DNA of 64,000 nucleotides from Flavobacterium sp. HTF (GCF_003105115.1 NZ_QETH01000013.1:1-64000), one strand, 5' to 3'. Counted from the stretch's first letter, positions 8,544 through 17,476 are shown. Program-made: numbers and translations. Notes: generated from the letters alone by a model not told the origin.

Positions 8544-8596
8544 ATTATTTCCTACTATAGGTGAGGTATTTTATCTACCTCTTTTGTAGAAATAAT
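8544..8596. promoter_or_regulatory. Long imperfect hairpin upstream of the siderophore promoter
   Basis: Outer arms ATTATTTCCTAC and GTAGAAATAAT pair with one bulge. Inside them GAGGTA and TACCTC pair around TTTTATC. It sits between the LuxR-type gene and the operon promoter and is followed by TTTTCGCTTTTTTG, so it may terminate the regulator transcript. Confidence 0.5.
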
Positions 8597-8614
8597 TTTC
8601 GCTTTTTTGTGGTA

Positions 8615-8645
8615 TTGATTACATTTTTGATCGCCTCTACATTTG
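8615..8645 (+). promoter_or_regulatory. Promoter of the siderophore operon
   Basis: TTG at 8615-8617, 20-base spacer, TACATTTG at 8638-8645, matching the Bacteroidetes promoter consensus. Transcription should start near 8652, so the palindrome at 8659 would lie in the early transcribed region. Confidence 0.65.
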
Positions 8646-8658
8646 TCAAAAAATATTC

Positions 8659-8675
8659 TTTAGAATCAATCTAAA
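8659..8675. promoter_or_regulatory. Candidate operator TTTAGA-N5-TCTAAA, copy 2
   Basis: TTTAGAATCAATCTAAA: perfect 6-bp arms, located between the predicted transcription start and the first gene of the siderophore operon. It also reads as a near-perfect 7-1-7 box (TTAGAAT-C-AATCTAA), the form of Fur-family operators. Iron repression is inferred, not shown. Confidence 0.6.
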
Positions 8676-8688
8676 TAAAAAAGAACAA

Positions 8689-10221
8689 ATGGAAGCACAG
8701 GAAAACCTAGAATCAATACTGCAGGAAAGGGTAGTTAAGGGAAAGCATAATAAACATGTTTTCTCCAATAACAAAAAATCGATTGGGATTTATACCAAAA
8801 GCATGAAAAAGGCTATCAGGACAATTGGTAACCACTTAAAAGAAAGAAATACTCCGTTTACCGGAGCTACAATTTCATCAATCAAAAACAGGATTGATAC
8901 TATCCATCTCGAAAATAATACGGAAGGAAAAAGCCTGGACTACGTTTTAGACGAACTAAAGGATATTTACCTAAACGACTGTATCCATTTTCATGATCCA
9001 AAATACATCGCACATCTTAATTGCCCGATTTTAACGCCAACACTGGTGGCCGAAGCTTTTGTTTCGTCCTTAAATTCTTCGATGGATACCTACGACCAAA
9101 GTACCGGCGCCACTTTTATAGAATTAAAACTGGTCGATTGGACAATTGAAAAACTGGGCTATCCTAAAAACGCTGACGGAATTTTTACCAGCGGCGGGAC
9201 ACAATCAAACATGATGGGACTGCTTTTGGCAAGGGATCATTATATCAAAAAACACTACGGAATTGATCCAAAAATGGACGGGCTTCCGCCTGAAGCTTCT
9301 AAATTCAGGGTTTTATGTTCTGAGGTAAGCCATTTTAGCTTAAAGAAAAACTTAAGTTTACTGGGATTAGGGCAAAATGCTGTGGTTCCGGTTGCTGTTG
9401 ACGCTAACTTTAAGATGAATACCAATGCCCTGAAAAAGGTAATTCAGCAGCAAAAAGACTTAGGAAATATTCCGATTGCTGTGGTGGGAACTGCAGGAAC
9501 AACCGATTTTGGTTCTATTGATCCGCTATCGGAAATTGCTACGATCGCGTACGATAATGAGTTGTGGTTTCATGTTGATGCGGCCTATGGCGGCGGATTG
9601 TTAATCAGCAATGCGCATAAATACAAACTGGACGGAATCGAATTGTCTGATTCGGTTACCATCGATTATCATAAAACATTTTACCAGCCGGTAAGTTCAA
9701 GCGGATTCTTTATGCGTGACAAATCGTTTATCGATTATATAAAATACCACGCCGATTACCTGAATTCCAAAGAACAGGAAGACGAAGGGATTCCAAACAT
9801 GGTCAAAAAATCAATCCAGACGACACGCCGTTTTGATGCTTTAAAATTGTGGTTTACACTGCGAATGATTGGTACCGAAGGTTTAAGTTCTTATATGGAA
9901 AAAGCGATGGACAACGCCCAGTTTACCGCAGAATTGCTTCAAAACAGGGAAGATTTCGAAATCATCCATAATCCTGAAATTAGCGCCATTGTGTTTCGTT
10001 ACACGCCATTCAAAGAAAACGGAGCTTCGTTTTGTGCTTTGAATTCGTATATCCGTAAGGCGATTTTCAATGAAGGTAAAGCAATCATTACCAGCACAAA
10101 GGTCTACAATGAGGTTTTCCTGAAATTCACTTTGCTAAACCCGCTTACGACTCCTAATGACATTCAGGAAGTCATTGACCTGATCGTACATCACGGACAG
10201 GAATATTCATTAAAAAATTAA
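8689..10221 (+). CDS. PLP-dependent diamine-forming decarboxylase of siderophore pathway
   Basis: Protein of 510 residues of the group II (aromatic/glutamate/diaminobutyrate) decarboxylase family. Visible motifs: SGGTQSN at 168-174 for phosphate binding, HVDAAYGG at 295-302 with the cofactor-pairing aspartate, and DYHKTF with the Schiff-base lysine K329. In hydroxamate NIS clusters such as desferrioxamine (DesA) or rhizobactin 1021 (RhbB), this family makes cadaverine, putrescine or diaminopropane. No diaminobutyrate aminotransferase gene is nearby, so direct decarboxylation of lysine or ornithine is more likely, though this is an inference. First gene of the operon; the N-hydroxylase follows after 10 bp. 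Confidence 0.88.
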   Translation: MEAQENLESILQERVVKGKHNKHVFSNNKKSIGIYTKSMKKAIRTIGNHLKERNTPFTGATISSIKNRIDTIHLENNTEGKSLDYVLDELKDIYLNDCIHFHDPKYIAHLNCPILTPTLVAEAFVSSLNSSMDTYDQSTGATFIELKLVDWTIEKLGYPKNADGIFTSGGTQSNMMGLLLARDHYIKKHYGIDPKMDGLPPEASKFRVLCSEVSHFSLKKNLSLLGLGQNAVVPVAVDANFKMNTNALKKVIQQQKDLGNIPIAVVGTAGTTDFGSIDPLSEIATIAYDNELWFHVDAAYGGGLLISNAHKYKLDGIELSDSVTIDYHKTFYQPVSSSGFFMRDKSFIDYIKYHADYLNSKEQEDEGIPNMVKKSIQTTRRFDALKLWFTLRMIGTEGLSSYMEKAMDNAQFTAELLQNREDFEIIHNPEISAIVFRYTPFKENGASFCALNSYIRKAIFNEGKAIITSTKVYNEVFLKFTLLNPLTTPNDIQEVIDLIVHHGQEYSLKN

Positions 10222-10231
10222 TTCAGTTACC

Positions 10232-11563
10232 ATGCAACATAAAATATACGACTTTATAGCAGTTGGAGTAGGACCTTTTAATTTAGGCCTTGCCTGTCTG
10301 ACAGCCCCAATTGAGAATCTTGACGGTTTGTTTTTTGATAAAAATGAATCGTTTAACTGGCACCCGGGAATGTTATTGCAGGATACGACTTTACAAATTC
10401 CGTTTATGGCTGATCTGGTTACACTGGCAGATCCGACGAGTCCTTTCAGTTTTCTGAATTACATCAAAGAACAGGGAAAAATGTACTCTTTTTACATTCG
10501 TGAGAACTTTCTTTTACTAAGAAACGAATACAATCAGTATTGCCAGTGGGCGATCAGAAAACTTCCTAATGTGTTTTTTAATATAGAAGTTACCGCGATT
10601 GAATATGATGAAAATCAAAAGATATACCTGGTAAATACACTTTCTGTAAAAACAGGAATTACCACTGTATATCAGACCAAAAAAATCGTTCTGGGAACCG
10701 GAACAGCACCGCATATTCCGAAATCCTGTCAGTCTTTGCACGGAAAAGCAATTCATTCTTCGGCTTATATCCAGAACAAAGCTTCCCTTCAAAAGCAAAA
10801 ATCAATTACGGTTTTAGGAAGCGGACAAAGTGCAGCTGAAGTTTTTAATGATCTGTTACAGGAAATTGATGTTTACGGCTACCAGCTGAACTGGATCACG
10901 AGATCATCAAGGTTTTTCCCGATGGATTACAGCAAGTTAACGCTCGAAATGACCTCTCCGGAATATGTTGATTATTTCTACAATCTTCCTTCGGACAAAA
11001 GAGATCATTTGCTTAAAAATCAGAAATTATTGTACAAAGGAATCAACAAAGACCTGATTGCAACCATTTTTGATACTATTTACAATAAAAAAGTCATTAC
11101 TGAAATTGATGTTAATTTAAGAACGAATGCCGCCTGTACAAAAGCTTCTTTTGACGAAAATAACGAAACATTCGAGTTAGAATTACATCAGGTTGAACAG
11201 GATAAAAGATACCGTCATAAAACCTCTGCACTTGTTCTGGCAACAGGTTATGGTTACAAAATGCCACGTTTTCTGGAAGGAATTGCCAACCGGATTCAGT
11301 GGGACGAAAAAGGCCGTTTTGCAGCCAACAGAAATTATACAATTGATGCTAATGCCAATGAGGTTTTTGTGCAAAACGCTGAATTGCACACACACGGATT
11401 CGTCACGCCGGATTTAGGAATGGCGTGTTACAGAAATTCATACATAATCAAAGAAATTACCGGAATCGAACATTATGCCATAGAAACCAAAATTGCATTT
11501 CAGGAATTTGGTGTTCCGGCAGCTGAAGTTATTGAATCTCCGGTATTTGAAACTATCGCATAA
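10232..11563 (+). CDS. Lysine/ornithine/diamine N-hydroxylase (siderophore)
   Basis: Protein of 443 residues of the flavin N-monooxygenase family that includes IucD, PvdA, SidA and DesB. The FAD motif GVGPFNLGLA is at 12-21, the NADPH motif LGSGQSAAE at 195-203 and the family ATGYGY at 337-342. It should hydroxylate the terminal amine of a diamine (or of lysine/ornithine) to give the hydroxylamine that becomes the hydroxamate iron ligand. It sits between the decarboxylase (10 bp) and a membrane acyltransferase (2 bp), as expected in a single operon. Length is normal. Substrate choice between cadaverine and putrescine cannot be read from sequence. Confidence 0.92.
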   Translation: MQHKIYDFIAVGVGPFNLGLACLTAPIENLDGLFFDKNESFNWHPGMLLQDTTLQIPFMADLVTLADPTSPFSFLNYIKEQGKMYSFYIRENFLLLRNEYNQYCQWAIRKLPNVFFNIEVTAIEYDENQKIYLVNTLSVKTGITTVYQTKKIVLGTGTAPHIPKSCQSLHGKAIHSSAYIQNKASLQKQKSITVLGSGQSAAEVFNDLLQEIDVYGYQLNWITRSSRFFPMDYSKLTLEMTSPEYVDYFYNLPSDKRDHLLKNQKLLYKGINKDLIATIFDTIYNKKVITEIDVNLRTNAACTKASFDENNETFELELHQVEQDKRYRHKTSALVLATGYGYKMPRFLEGIANRIQWDEKGRFAANRNYTIDANANEVFVQNAELHTHGFVTPDLGMACYRNSYIIKEITGIEHYAIETKIAFQEFGVPAAEVIESPVFETIA

Positions 11564-11565
11564 TT

Positions 11566-12666
11566 ATGGAAACAGTACAACAAAAAAAGAGAGTTCTGGC
11601 AATCGATATTGCCAGAGGTATGAGTGTGATTTTGATGATGATGATTCACACTATGCTGATATACGGGACAATTCCGACACAAACCAATACCATTTTGGGC
11701 GAAATCACTTTATGGCTGGGACGCGGAACAACCATGTTTCTGGTAAGTATGGGAATTTCGTTTGTTTTGTCGAGAAGACAGAGTTTTACCGCCGTCTGCA
11801 AAAGAGCGTTATACATTCTGGCGATTGGTTACGGGATGAATTTTTTGAAATTCCTTGTCCCGGAATTTATTTTTGGAGGGCTTCCGGAAGCTTTTGTTTC
11901 GGCTTATGGCTTAAAATCGGGCACTTTAGAAACAGGAATTTTCTTTTTGCTTTTAGGAGATATTTTGCAGCTCGCAGGAGTTACGCTGTTTATAATGGGA
12001 TTGATCAATCATTTTAGCAAAAGCAAATATGTACCTCTTGCGGCTGCATTATTCATAATTGCAGTTTCTAAGGAATTAAGCGGTTTCAGAATCGGGATTA
12101 CAGGATTGGATTATATCTGTGATTTGCTGTTCAGCAACCAGTTTAATGTGTATTTCCCGGTTTTCCCGTGGAGCGCTTTTATCCTGATCGGAATGTTTTT
12201 GGGAAGATGGTATAAGGAACTGAATGAAAATCAGGAATTGTTTTTCAAACGAATGTTATTCGTCGGAATTGGTTTTATGATTTCAGGAAGTCTTTTAAAT
12301 TTCTCTAATCCGGAATATCATTTTGGAGATTATTACCATTTAGGCCCGGGCGGAAGTATTTTACTTCTTGGTGCCAATCTGGTGCTGTATTGGCTGATTA
12401 ATATTGTGGTTCAGCTGTTTAAAGAAGATAACAGTGTTTTTAATTTATTGATTTTCTGCAGTAAACATGTGACAAGTTTATACGTGATTCAGTGGGTTTT
12501 GATCAACTGGGGAATGTATGTGATTGGATTCTGGAATCAGACTCAATTGACGGTTTTGGTTCTGTTTCCTGCCGTTATTGCACTTAGTATCTCTGTACAG
12601 CTTGCTTATAATGAACTTAAAAAGCAATTGCGTACAAAGAAAGCCCGAAAAATTGCTCTGAATTAA
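11566..12666 (+). CDS. Membrane acyltransferase of HGSNAT/DUF1624 type inside siderophore operon
   Basis: Protein of 366 residues with about 10 predicted membrane helices. It opens with RVLAIDIARGMSVILMMMIH, the signature of the heparan-alpha-glucosaminide N-acetyltransferase catalytic domain (DUF1624); the histidine in the first helix is the presumed acetyl-transfer residue in that family. It sits 2 bp after the hydroxylase and 16 bp before the GNAT-NIS fusion, inside the operon. Such a protein is not among the standard NIS enzymes. It could acylate the siderophore or precursor at the membrane, or assist export. The function is inferred from position only. Confidence 0.8.
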   Translation: METVQQKKRVLAIDIARGMSVILMMMIHTMLIYGTIPTQTNTILGEITLWLGRGTTMFLVSMGISFVLSRRQSFTAVCKRALYILAIGYGMNFLKFLVPEFIFGGLPEAFVSAYGLKSGTLETGIFFLLLGDILQLAGVTLFIMGLINHFSKSKYVPLAAALFIIAVSKELSGFRIGITGLDYICDLLFSNQFNVYFPVFPWSAFILIGMFLGRWYKELNENQELFFKRMLFVGIGFMISGSLLNFSNPEYHFGDYYHLGPGGSILLLGANLVLYWLINIVVQLFKEDNSVFNLLIFCSKHVTSLYVIQWVLINWGMYVIGFWNQTQLTVLVLFPAVIALSISVQLAYNELKKQLRTKKARKIALN

Positions 12667-12682
12667 TTTAAATAGTAAAAAA

Positions 12683-15079
12683 ATGAATACCTATAATTCT
12701 ATTTATTCTACCACAATTCCGGATTTCGGGACTATAGATTTCCGTCCGCTGCAACTGGATAATGATGCTGAAATCATTCATGACTGGGTCAATCGTGATT
12801 ATGCGCAATATTGGGGAATGCAGGGAAAAAATCTCGAAGAGGTGCGTTCGGAATATGAAAAAATAACCAAAGATTCAGATGTTTTTATCGGACTGGTAAA
12901 CGGTGATGTTTCTTTTTTACTGGAACGTTATAATCCAAAACACGATATAATCGGAAATTATTATACCGTTCAGGATTACGATTGCGGGATGCACGTCATT
13001 GTGGCGCCATCTGCAAAACAGGTTCATCAGTTTACCTGGCATATTTTTTCGGCCATCATGAAATTTGTTTTCAGTGATCTCAGAATTCAGCGAATTGTTG
13101 TAGAACCGGATATCCGAAACAAAAAAATGTTTGGCATTTGCCATCGTGTTGGTTTTGAAGATGCCGACGTGGTTCATTTACCGCACAAAACAGCTTTGCT
13201 TGCATTTTGCACGAGAGAGCAATTCATTAAAAAAACAGATTCAGTAAACCTCAATACAAGTGAAATGAGCGAAAATCAAATTGAATTTCCGGAACAGGCG
13301 ATTACGCACATCCAGCCGGAAGTATGGGAAAAAGCCAATCGTTTATTGGTAAAAAAAGCAATCTGTGAGTTTTCGCACGAACTTTTGATCGAACCGGTTG
13401 CAGAACAGGATCTTCAAAACGAAAACCAATATTCATTGTTTTCAGACGATAAGTCGGTAAAGTATATTTTCAAAGGACAATTACTGGCGATGAATCATCT
13501 TAATATCGAAGCAGATTCTATTCAAAAATATAAAAATGAACAGCCGGAAGCTTTAGATGCTGTTGATTTTATTCAGGAATTCAAAACAAGCCTTGGAATT
13601 TCAGAACAGCTTCTTCCGTCTTATATCGAAGAAATTATCAGTACGCTTCACGGAAGCTGTTATAAATTATTAAAAGAAAATTCCACTTCAAAATCCCTTG
13701 CCAATTCTGATTTTCAGACTATTGAACAGGCCATGATGGAAGGGCATCCCGGTTTTGTGGCCAACAACGGAAGAATTGGCTATAACAGTATGGACTACAA
13801 AGCGTATGCACCCGAAACCGGAAATCCGTTCAGGATATTATGGCTGGCGGGTCACCGCGACAGAACGGTATATGCCGGAACCAAAAAACTGGATTATGAT
13901 ACGCTGATTCAGCAGGAATTAGGTACGGAAACCATCGCAAAATTCAATGCCACTATTTCAGAAAAAGGGCAGAATCCGGACGATTATTTCTTTATTCCGG
14001 TTCATCCGTGGCAATGGTTTAATAAGCTGGCCAATTTGTTTTCACCCGAAATTGCCAAACAAAAACTAATCTGTGTAGGTTACGGCCCCGATTTATATCA
14101 GGCGCAGCAATCGATAAGAACATTATTCAACCTGAGTAATCCTAAAAAGTTTTATACCAAAACATCACTTTCCATCCTGAATATGGGCTTTATGCGTGGT
14201 TTGCCGGTATTTTATCTGGGAACTGCACCGGAAATGGCCGAATGGCTGGATCAGTTATTAAGCAAAGACGAATACCTGCAGGAAGTTGGTTTCGGAATGC
14301 TTGGTGAAGTGGCTTCGGTAAGTTACATCAATCCGTATTTTGAAAGTTTCGGAAAACACAATCCGTACAACAAAATGATCGCTTCCTTATGGAGGGAAAG
14401 CCCGGTTGCCAAACTGAAAAATGACGAACAGCTGATGACGATGGCGGCTTTTTTACATCTGGATAAAGACGGGAAATCCTTATTGTCTGAAATCATAAAA
14501 GCATCGCCTTTGTCTATAGATAACTGGCTTTCAGAATATTTCAAAGTTTATCTGAGCCCGTTATTGCATTGTTTTTACCAGTATGATCTGGTTTTTATGC
14601 CGCATGGCGAAAATCTTATTTTAGGTTTGGAAAACCATGTTCCGGTTCGCTCTTTTATGAAAGACATTACCGAAGAAGCGGTTATTCTAAACCCGGATGT
14701 GGTAATTCCTAAAAATATTGAAAGGATTTATGCTGAAGTTCCGGAAGACGTAAAATTACTGTCGATTTTTATTGATGTTTTTGATGGTTTCTTCCGTTTC
14801 ATGTCAGCGATTTTGGTTTCAAGTGATAATTATAATGAAGATCGTTTTTGGGAATTGGTCGCAGAATGTATTTCTGATTATCAGGAAGCGAACCCGCATC
14901 TGGAAGCAAAATTTGAGAAATACGATTTGTTTGCCAATGAGTTTCAGTTGTCCTGCCTGAACCGTTTACAGCTGAACAACAATAAAACGATGATTGATCT
15001 TGATGATCCGGTGGCGTTGTTGCAATTTCAGGGAAAATTGCAAAATCCGATTGCACCTTATAAAAAAATAATAGCTTAA
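12683..15079 (+). CDS. Fused GNAT acyltransferase-NIS synthetase (IucA/IucC family)
   Basis: Protein of 798 residues with two modules. Residues ~15-185 are a siderophore GNAT domain of the AlcB/IucB/RhbD type (IRPL-like start, GMHVIVAP, RIVVEPDIRNKK, LPHKTALL). Residues ~205-795 are an IucA/IucC NIS synthetase with EGHPGFVANNGRIGY, PVHPWQW, the TKTSLSILNMGFMRG segment and FMPHGENLIL. It should acylate an N-hydroxy-diamine and then condense a carboxylate with an amine or hydroxylamine using ATP. The same two modules occur again as separate proteins directly downstream, pointing to tandem duplication. The next gene begins in the same reading frame, one codon after the TAA stop. Confidence 0.92.
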   Translation: MNTYNSIYSTTIPDFGTIDFRPLQLDNDAEIIHDWVNRDYAQYWGMQGKNLEEVRSEYEKITKDSDVFIGLVNGDVSFLLERYNPKHDIIGNYYTVQDYDCGMHVIVAPSAKQVHQFTWHIFSAIMKFVFSDLRIQRIVVEPDIRNKKMFGICHRVGFEDADVVHLPHKTALLAFCTREQFIKKTDSVNLNTSEMSENQIEFPEQAITHIQPEVWEKANRLLVKKAICEFSHELLIEPVAEQDLQNENQYSLFSDDKSVKYIFKGQLLAMNHLNIEADSIQKYKNEQPEALDAVDFIQEFKTSLGISEQLLPSYIEEIISTLHGSCYKLLKENSTSKSLANSDFQTIEQAMMEGHPGFVANNGRIGYNSMDYKAYAPETGNPFRILWLAGHRDRTVYAGTKKLDYDTLIQQELGTETIAKFNATISEKGQNPDDYFFIPVHPWQWFNKLANLFSPEIAKQKLICVGYGPDLYQAQQSIRTLFNLSNPKKFYTKTSLSILNMGFMRGLPVFYLGTAPEMAEWLDQLLSKDEYLQEVGFGMLGEVASVSYINPYFESFGKHNPYNKMIASLWRESPVAKLKNDEQLMTMAAFLHLDKDGKSLLSEIIKASPLSIDNWLSEYFKVYLSPLLHCFYQYDLVFMPHGENLILGLENHVPVRSFMKDITEEAVILNPDVVIPKNIERIYAEVPEDVKLLSIFIDVFDGFFRFMSAILVSSDNYNEDRFWELVAECISDYQEANPHLEAKFEKYDLFANEFQLSCLNRLQLNNNKTMIDLDDPVALLQFQGKLQNPIAPYKKIIA

Positions 15080-15082
15080 GAG

Positions 15083-15679
15083 ATGAATAGTATAATAACT
15101 CATCCTGAAAATGACGTCGCAACTGATGTTGTTTTTGTAAAAACGATTCCGGGTTTAGGTGTTTTTGAGCTGCGTCCGATCGATATGCAAAGTGATATTG
15201 CCCTGATTCATAACTGGGTAAATCGTGATTATGCCGTTTACTGGGAAATGAATGGATTTTCTGAAGAAGATGTAAGGGAAACGTATTATAAGATTCAGGA
15301 AAAAGCGCAGGTTTATATCGGGGTTTTCAACGGAAATGTGGCTTTCTTACTGGAATGTTATGATCCGAAAAATGATATTGTTGGCGATTATTACGAAGCC
15401 GAAAAAGGCGATAAGGGCATGCATATTCTGGTGGCACCGTCCGAAAAAGCAATTCCGAATTTTACCTGGACCATTTTTACGGTAATTCTGGATTTCATCT
15501 TTTCTGATGCTGCGAATAAGCGAATTGTAGTGGAGCCCGATGCACGAAATCATAAAATTCATTTGCTGAACAAAAGAGCCGGATTTGTTTTTCAGCGTGT
15601 ACTGGACTTACCGCACAAAAAAGCCCATTTGGAATTTTGTACGCGAAATGATTATTACAAGGCATTACAATCGGTTTAA
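15083..15679 (+). CDS. Siderophore GNAT acyltransferase (AlcB/IucB type), free-standing
   Basis: Protein of 198 residues, homologous along its length to the N-terminal domain of the preceding fusion protein: shared motifs HNWVNRDYAVYW, GDYYEAEKGDKGMHILVAP, RIVVEPDARNHK, NKRAGF and LPHKKAHLEFCTR. The family transfers acetyl, succinyl or similar groups from CoA to N-hydroxy-amines in hydroxamate assembly. It begins one codon after the fusion gene's stop and ends with TAA one codon before the next ATG, all in one frame. It is thus the split counterpart of the fused GNAT. Acyl specificity may differ between the two copies. Confidence 0.9.
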   Translation: MNSIITHPENDVATDVVFVKTIPGLGVFELRPIDMQSDIALIHNWVNRDYAVYWEMNGFSEEDVRETYYKIQEKAQVYIGVFNGNVAFLLECYDPKNDIVGDYYEAEKGDKGMHILVAPSEKAIPNFTWTIFTVILDFIFSDAANKRIVVEPDARNHKIHLLNKRAGFVFQRVLDLPHKKAHLEFCTRNDYYKALQSV

Positions 15680-15682
15680 TTT

Positions 15683-17476
15683 ATGAAAATGAAAACACCA
15701 ACTCAAAACTTAAAACACCTGACCAAAGAAAACTGGGACAGGGCTAATGCCATATTGCTGAAAAAGACACTAAGCGAATTTGCCCATGAATTACTGATTT
15801 TACCCATTCAGAACAAGGACAATTCGTATAGTGTTTTTTCTCCGGACCAAACGATAGAATATACTTTTGAAGCCTCTGTTTTAGCTTTAAATCATTGGTC
15901 AGTTGCCATTGAATCCATTCAAAAAACGATAAATAATGTGGCATCGCCATTGCGTTTACTGGAATTTATTATTGAATTTAAAGAGGTTTTAGGAATAAGC
16001 GAAAGCCTTTTGCCGACTTATCTGGAAGAAATTACAAGCACTTTGTACAGTACGGCCTATAAAATCTCGAATGAAAAATATTCTTCAAAAGATTTATTAG
16101 ATCTGGATTACCAAAAGACAGAACACGCCATGACCGAAGGGCATCCTTGTTTTGTAGCCAACAGCGGTAAAAACGGTTTTAATATTGATGATTTTGCTAC
16201 CTATTCGCCCGAAGCCAATGCGCCCATACAATTGTTATGGCTGGCCGGGCACAGGAGCAAGGCTACTTTTTCGGGAATTGAGAATCTGGATTATCAAAAA
16301 GTACTGCAACAGGAATTATCTGCCGAAACAATTGCTTTTTTTGAAAATGTAATCACGTCTCAGGGATATCACATTGAAGATTATTACTTTTTCCCGGTTC
16401 ATCCTTGGCAATGGTTCAATAAACTGGCACTGATTTTTGCTCCCGATATTGCCGAAGGCCATTTGGTTTGTCTGGGTTATGGCGAAGACGAATATTCGGC
16501 TCAGCAGTCTATCCGTACTTTTTTTAATCTATCGTCACCGGAAAAATTTTATGCCAAAACAGCACTTTCTGTTATCAATATGGGTTTTATGCGCGGACTT
16601 TCTCCTTATTATATGGAAAGCACTCCGGCCATAACCGAATGGGTGGCAGATTTGGTTGAAAATGATGCCTACTTACAACAAAAAGGTTTTACGCTATTGG
16701 GAGAAGTGGCCACAATTGGCTATCGTAACTTTTTGTACGAACCTTTAGGGCGAAGTATTCCGCATAATAAAATGCTGGCGGCTTTGTGGCGCGAAAGCCC
16801 AATTCCGAAATTAGCAAAAGGGCAGAAGATTATGACTATGGCGGCTTTGCTGCACGTTGATCAGTCCGGAAATTCTTTTGTTTCCGAATTAATAAAAGAA
16901 TCCGGAATAAGTGCAAAATCCTGGATTAAAAGTTATCTGGATGCTTATCTTTCGCCTTTGCTGCATTGTTTTTATCAGCACGAAATGGTTTTTATGCCGC
17001 ATGGCGAAAACCTGATTCTGGTTTTAGAAAATCATGTTCCGGTAAAAGCGATCATGAAAGATATTACCGAGGAAGTCATGCTTTTTAATGGAGAAATTCC
17101 GTTGCCGGAAAAGGTAAAACGTATTCATATTGATATAAAAGAACCGTTGAAAATCTTGTTTTTATTCAATGATGTTTTTCAGTTTTATTTCCGTTTTCTG
17201 TCGGCTGTTTTATCAGAAAGCAAAACACTTGCCGAAGAAGATTTCTGGTCTGCTGTTGCCGATTGTATTCTGCAATACCAGGAAGAGCATCCGCATCTGA
17301 AAGAACAGTTTAAAAAGTACAATTTATTTGATTCCGAATTTGATTCCTGCTGTCTGAACCGTTTGCAATTGCGCAACAACAAACAAATGCTGGATTTGGC
17401 AGATCCGATAGAGAGTCTGCAATTTGTCGGAAAACTTAAAAACCCTGTAGCGGCTTCAGTTTTGCTATTAAACTAA
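15683..17476 (+). CDS. NIS siderophore synthetase (IucA/IucC family), second copy
   Basis: Protein of 597 residues, a normal NIS synthetase length. It carries EGHPCFVANSGKNGF, PVHPWQWFNK, the AKTALSVINMGFMRG segment, LLHCFYQHEMVFMPH and the closing NRLQLRNNKQMLDL, all matching the synthetase half of the 798-residue fusion upstream. Two synthetases in one cluster recall aerobactin (IucA/IucC), rhizobactin 1021 and schizokinen, where each adds one arm to citrate, whereas bisucaberin- and desferrioxamine-type pathways use one iterative enzyme. It is the last gene of the operon; no exporter, reductase or TonB receptor follows. Confidence 0.92.
   Translation: MKMKTPTQNLKHLTKENWDRANAILLKKTLSEFAHELLILPIQNKDNSYSVFSPDQTIEYTFEASVLALNHWSVAIESIQKTINNVASPLRLLEFIIEFKEVLGISESLLPTYLEEITSTLYSTAYKISNEKYSSKDLLDLDYQKTEHAMTEGHPCFVANSGKNGFNIDDFATYSPEANAPIQLLWLAGHRSKATFSGIENLDYQKVLQQELSAETIAFFENVITSQGYHIEDYYFFPVHPWQWFNKLALIFAPDIAEGHLVCLGYGEDEYSAQQSIRTFFNLSSPEKFYAKTALSVINMGFMRGLSPYYMESTPAITEWVADLVENDAYLQQKGFTLLGEVATIGYRNFLYEPLGRSIPHNKMLAALWRESPIPKLAKGQKIMTMAALLHVDQSGNSFVSELIKESGISAKSWIKSYLDAYLSPLLHCFYQHEMVFMPHGENLILVLENHVPVKAIMKDITEEVMLFNGEIPLPEKVKRIHIDIKEPLKILFLFNDVFQFYFRFLSAVLSESKTLAEEDFWSAVADCILQYQEEHPHLKEQFKKYNLFDSEFDSCCLNRLQLRNNKQMLDLADPIESLQFVGKLKNPVAASVLLLN

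Noticed and set aside
11493..12017. Plus-strand open frame of 174 codons across the hydroxylase/acyltransferase junction
   Set aside because: Out-of-frame reading through two well-supported genes; its composition (many C, Y, H, R) is unlike real proteins of this genome.
15662..15700. The GNAT/NIS split as a simple frameshift
   Set aside because: Both genes are in one frame, so no frameshift is needed; a single TAA separates them. A sequencing error remains possible but the following ATG and a normal NIS length favour a true split.
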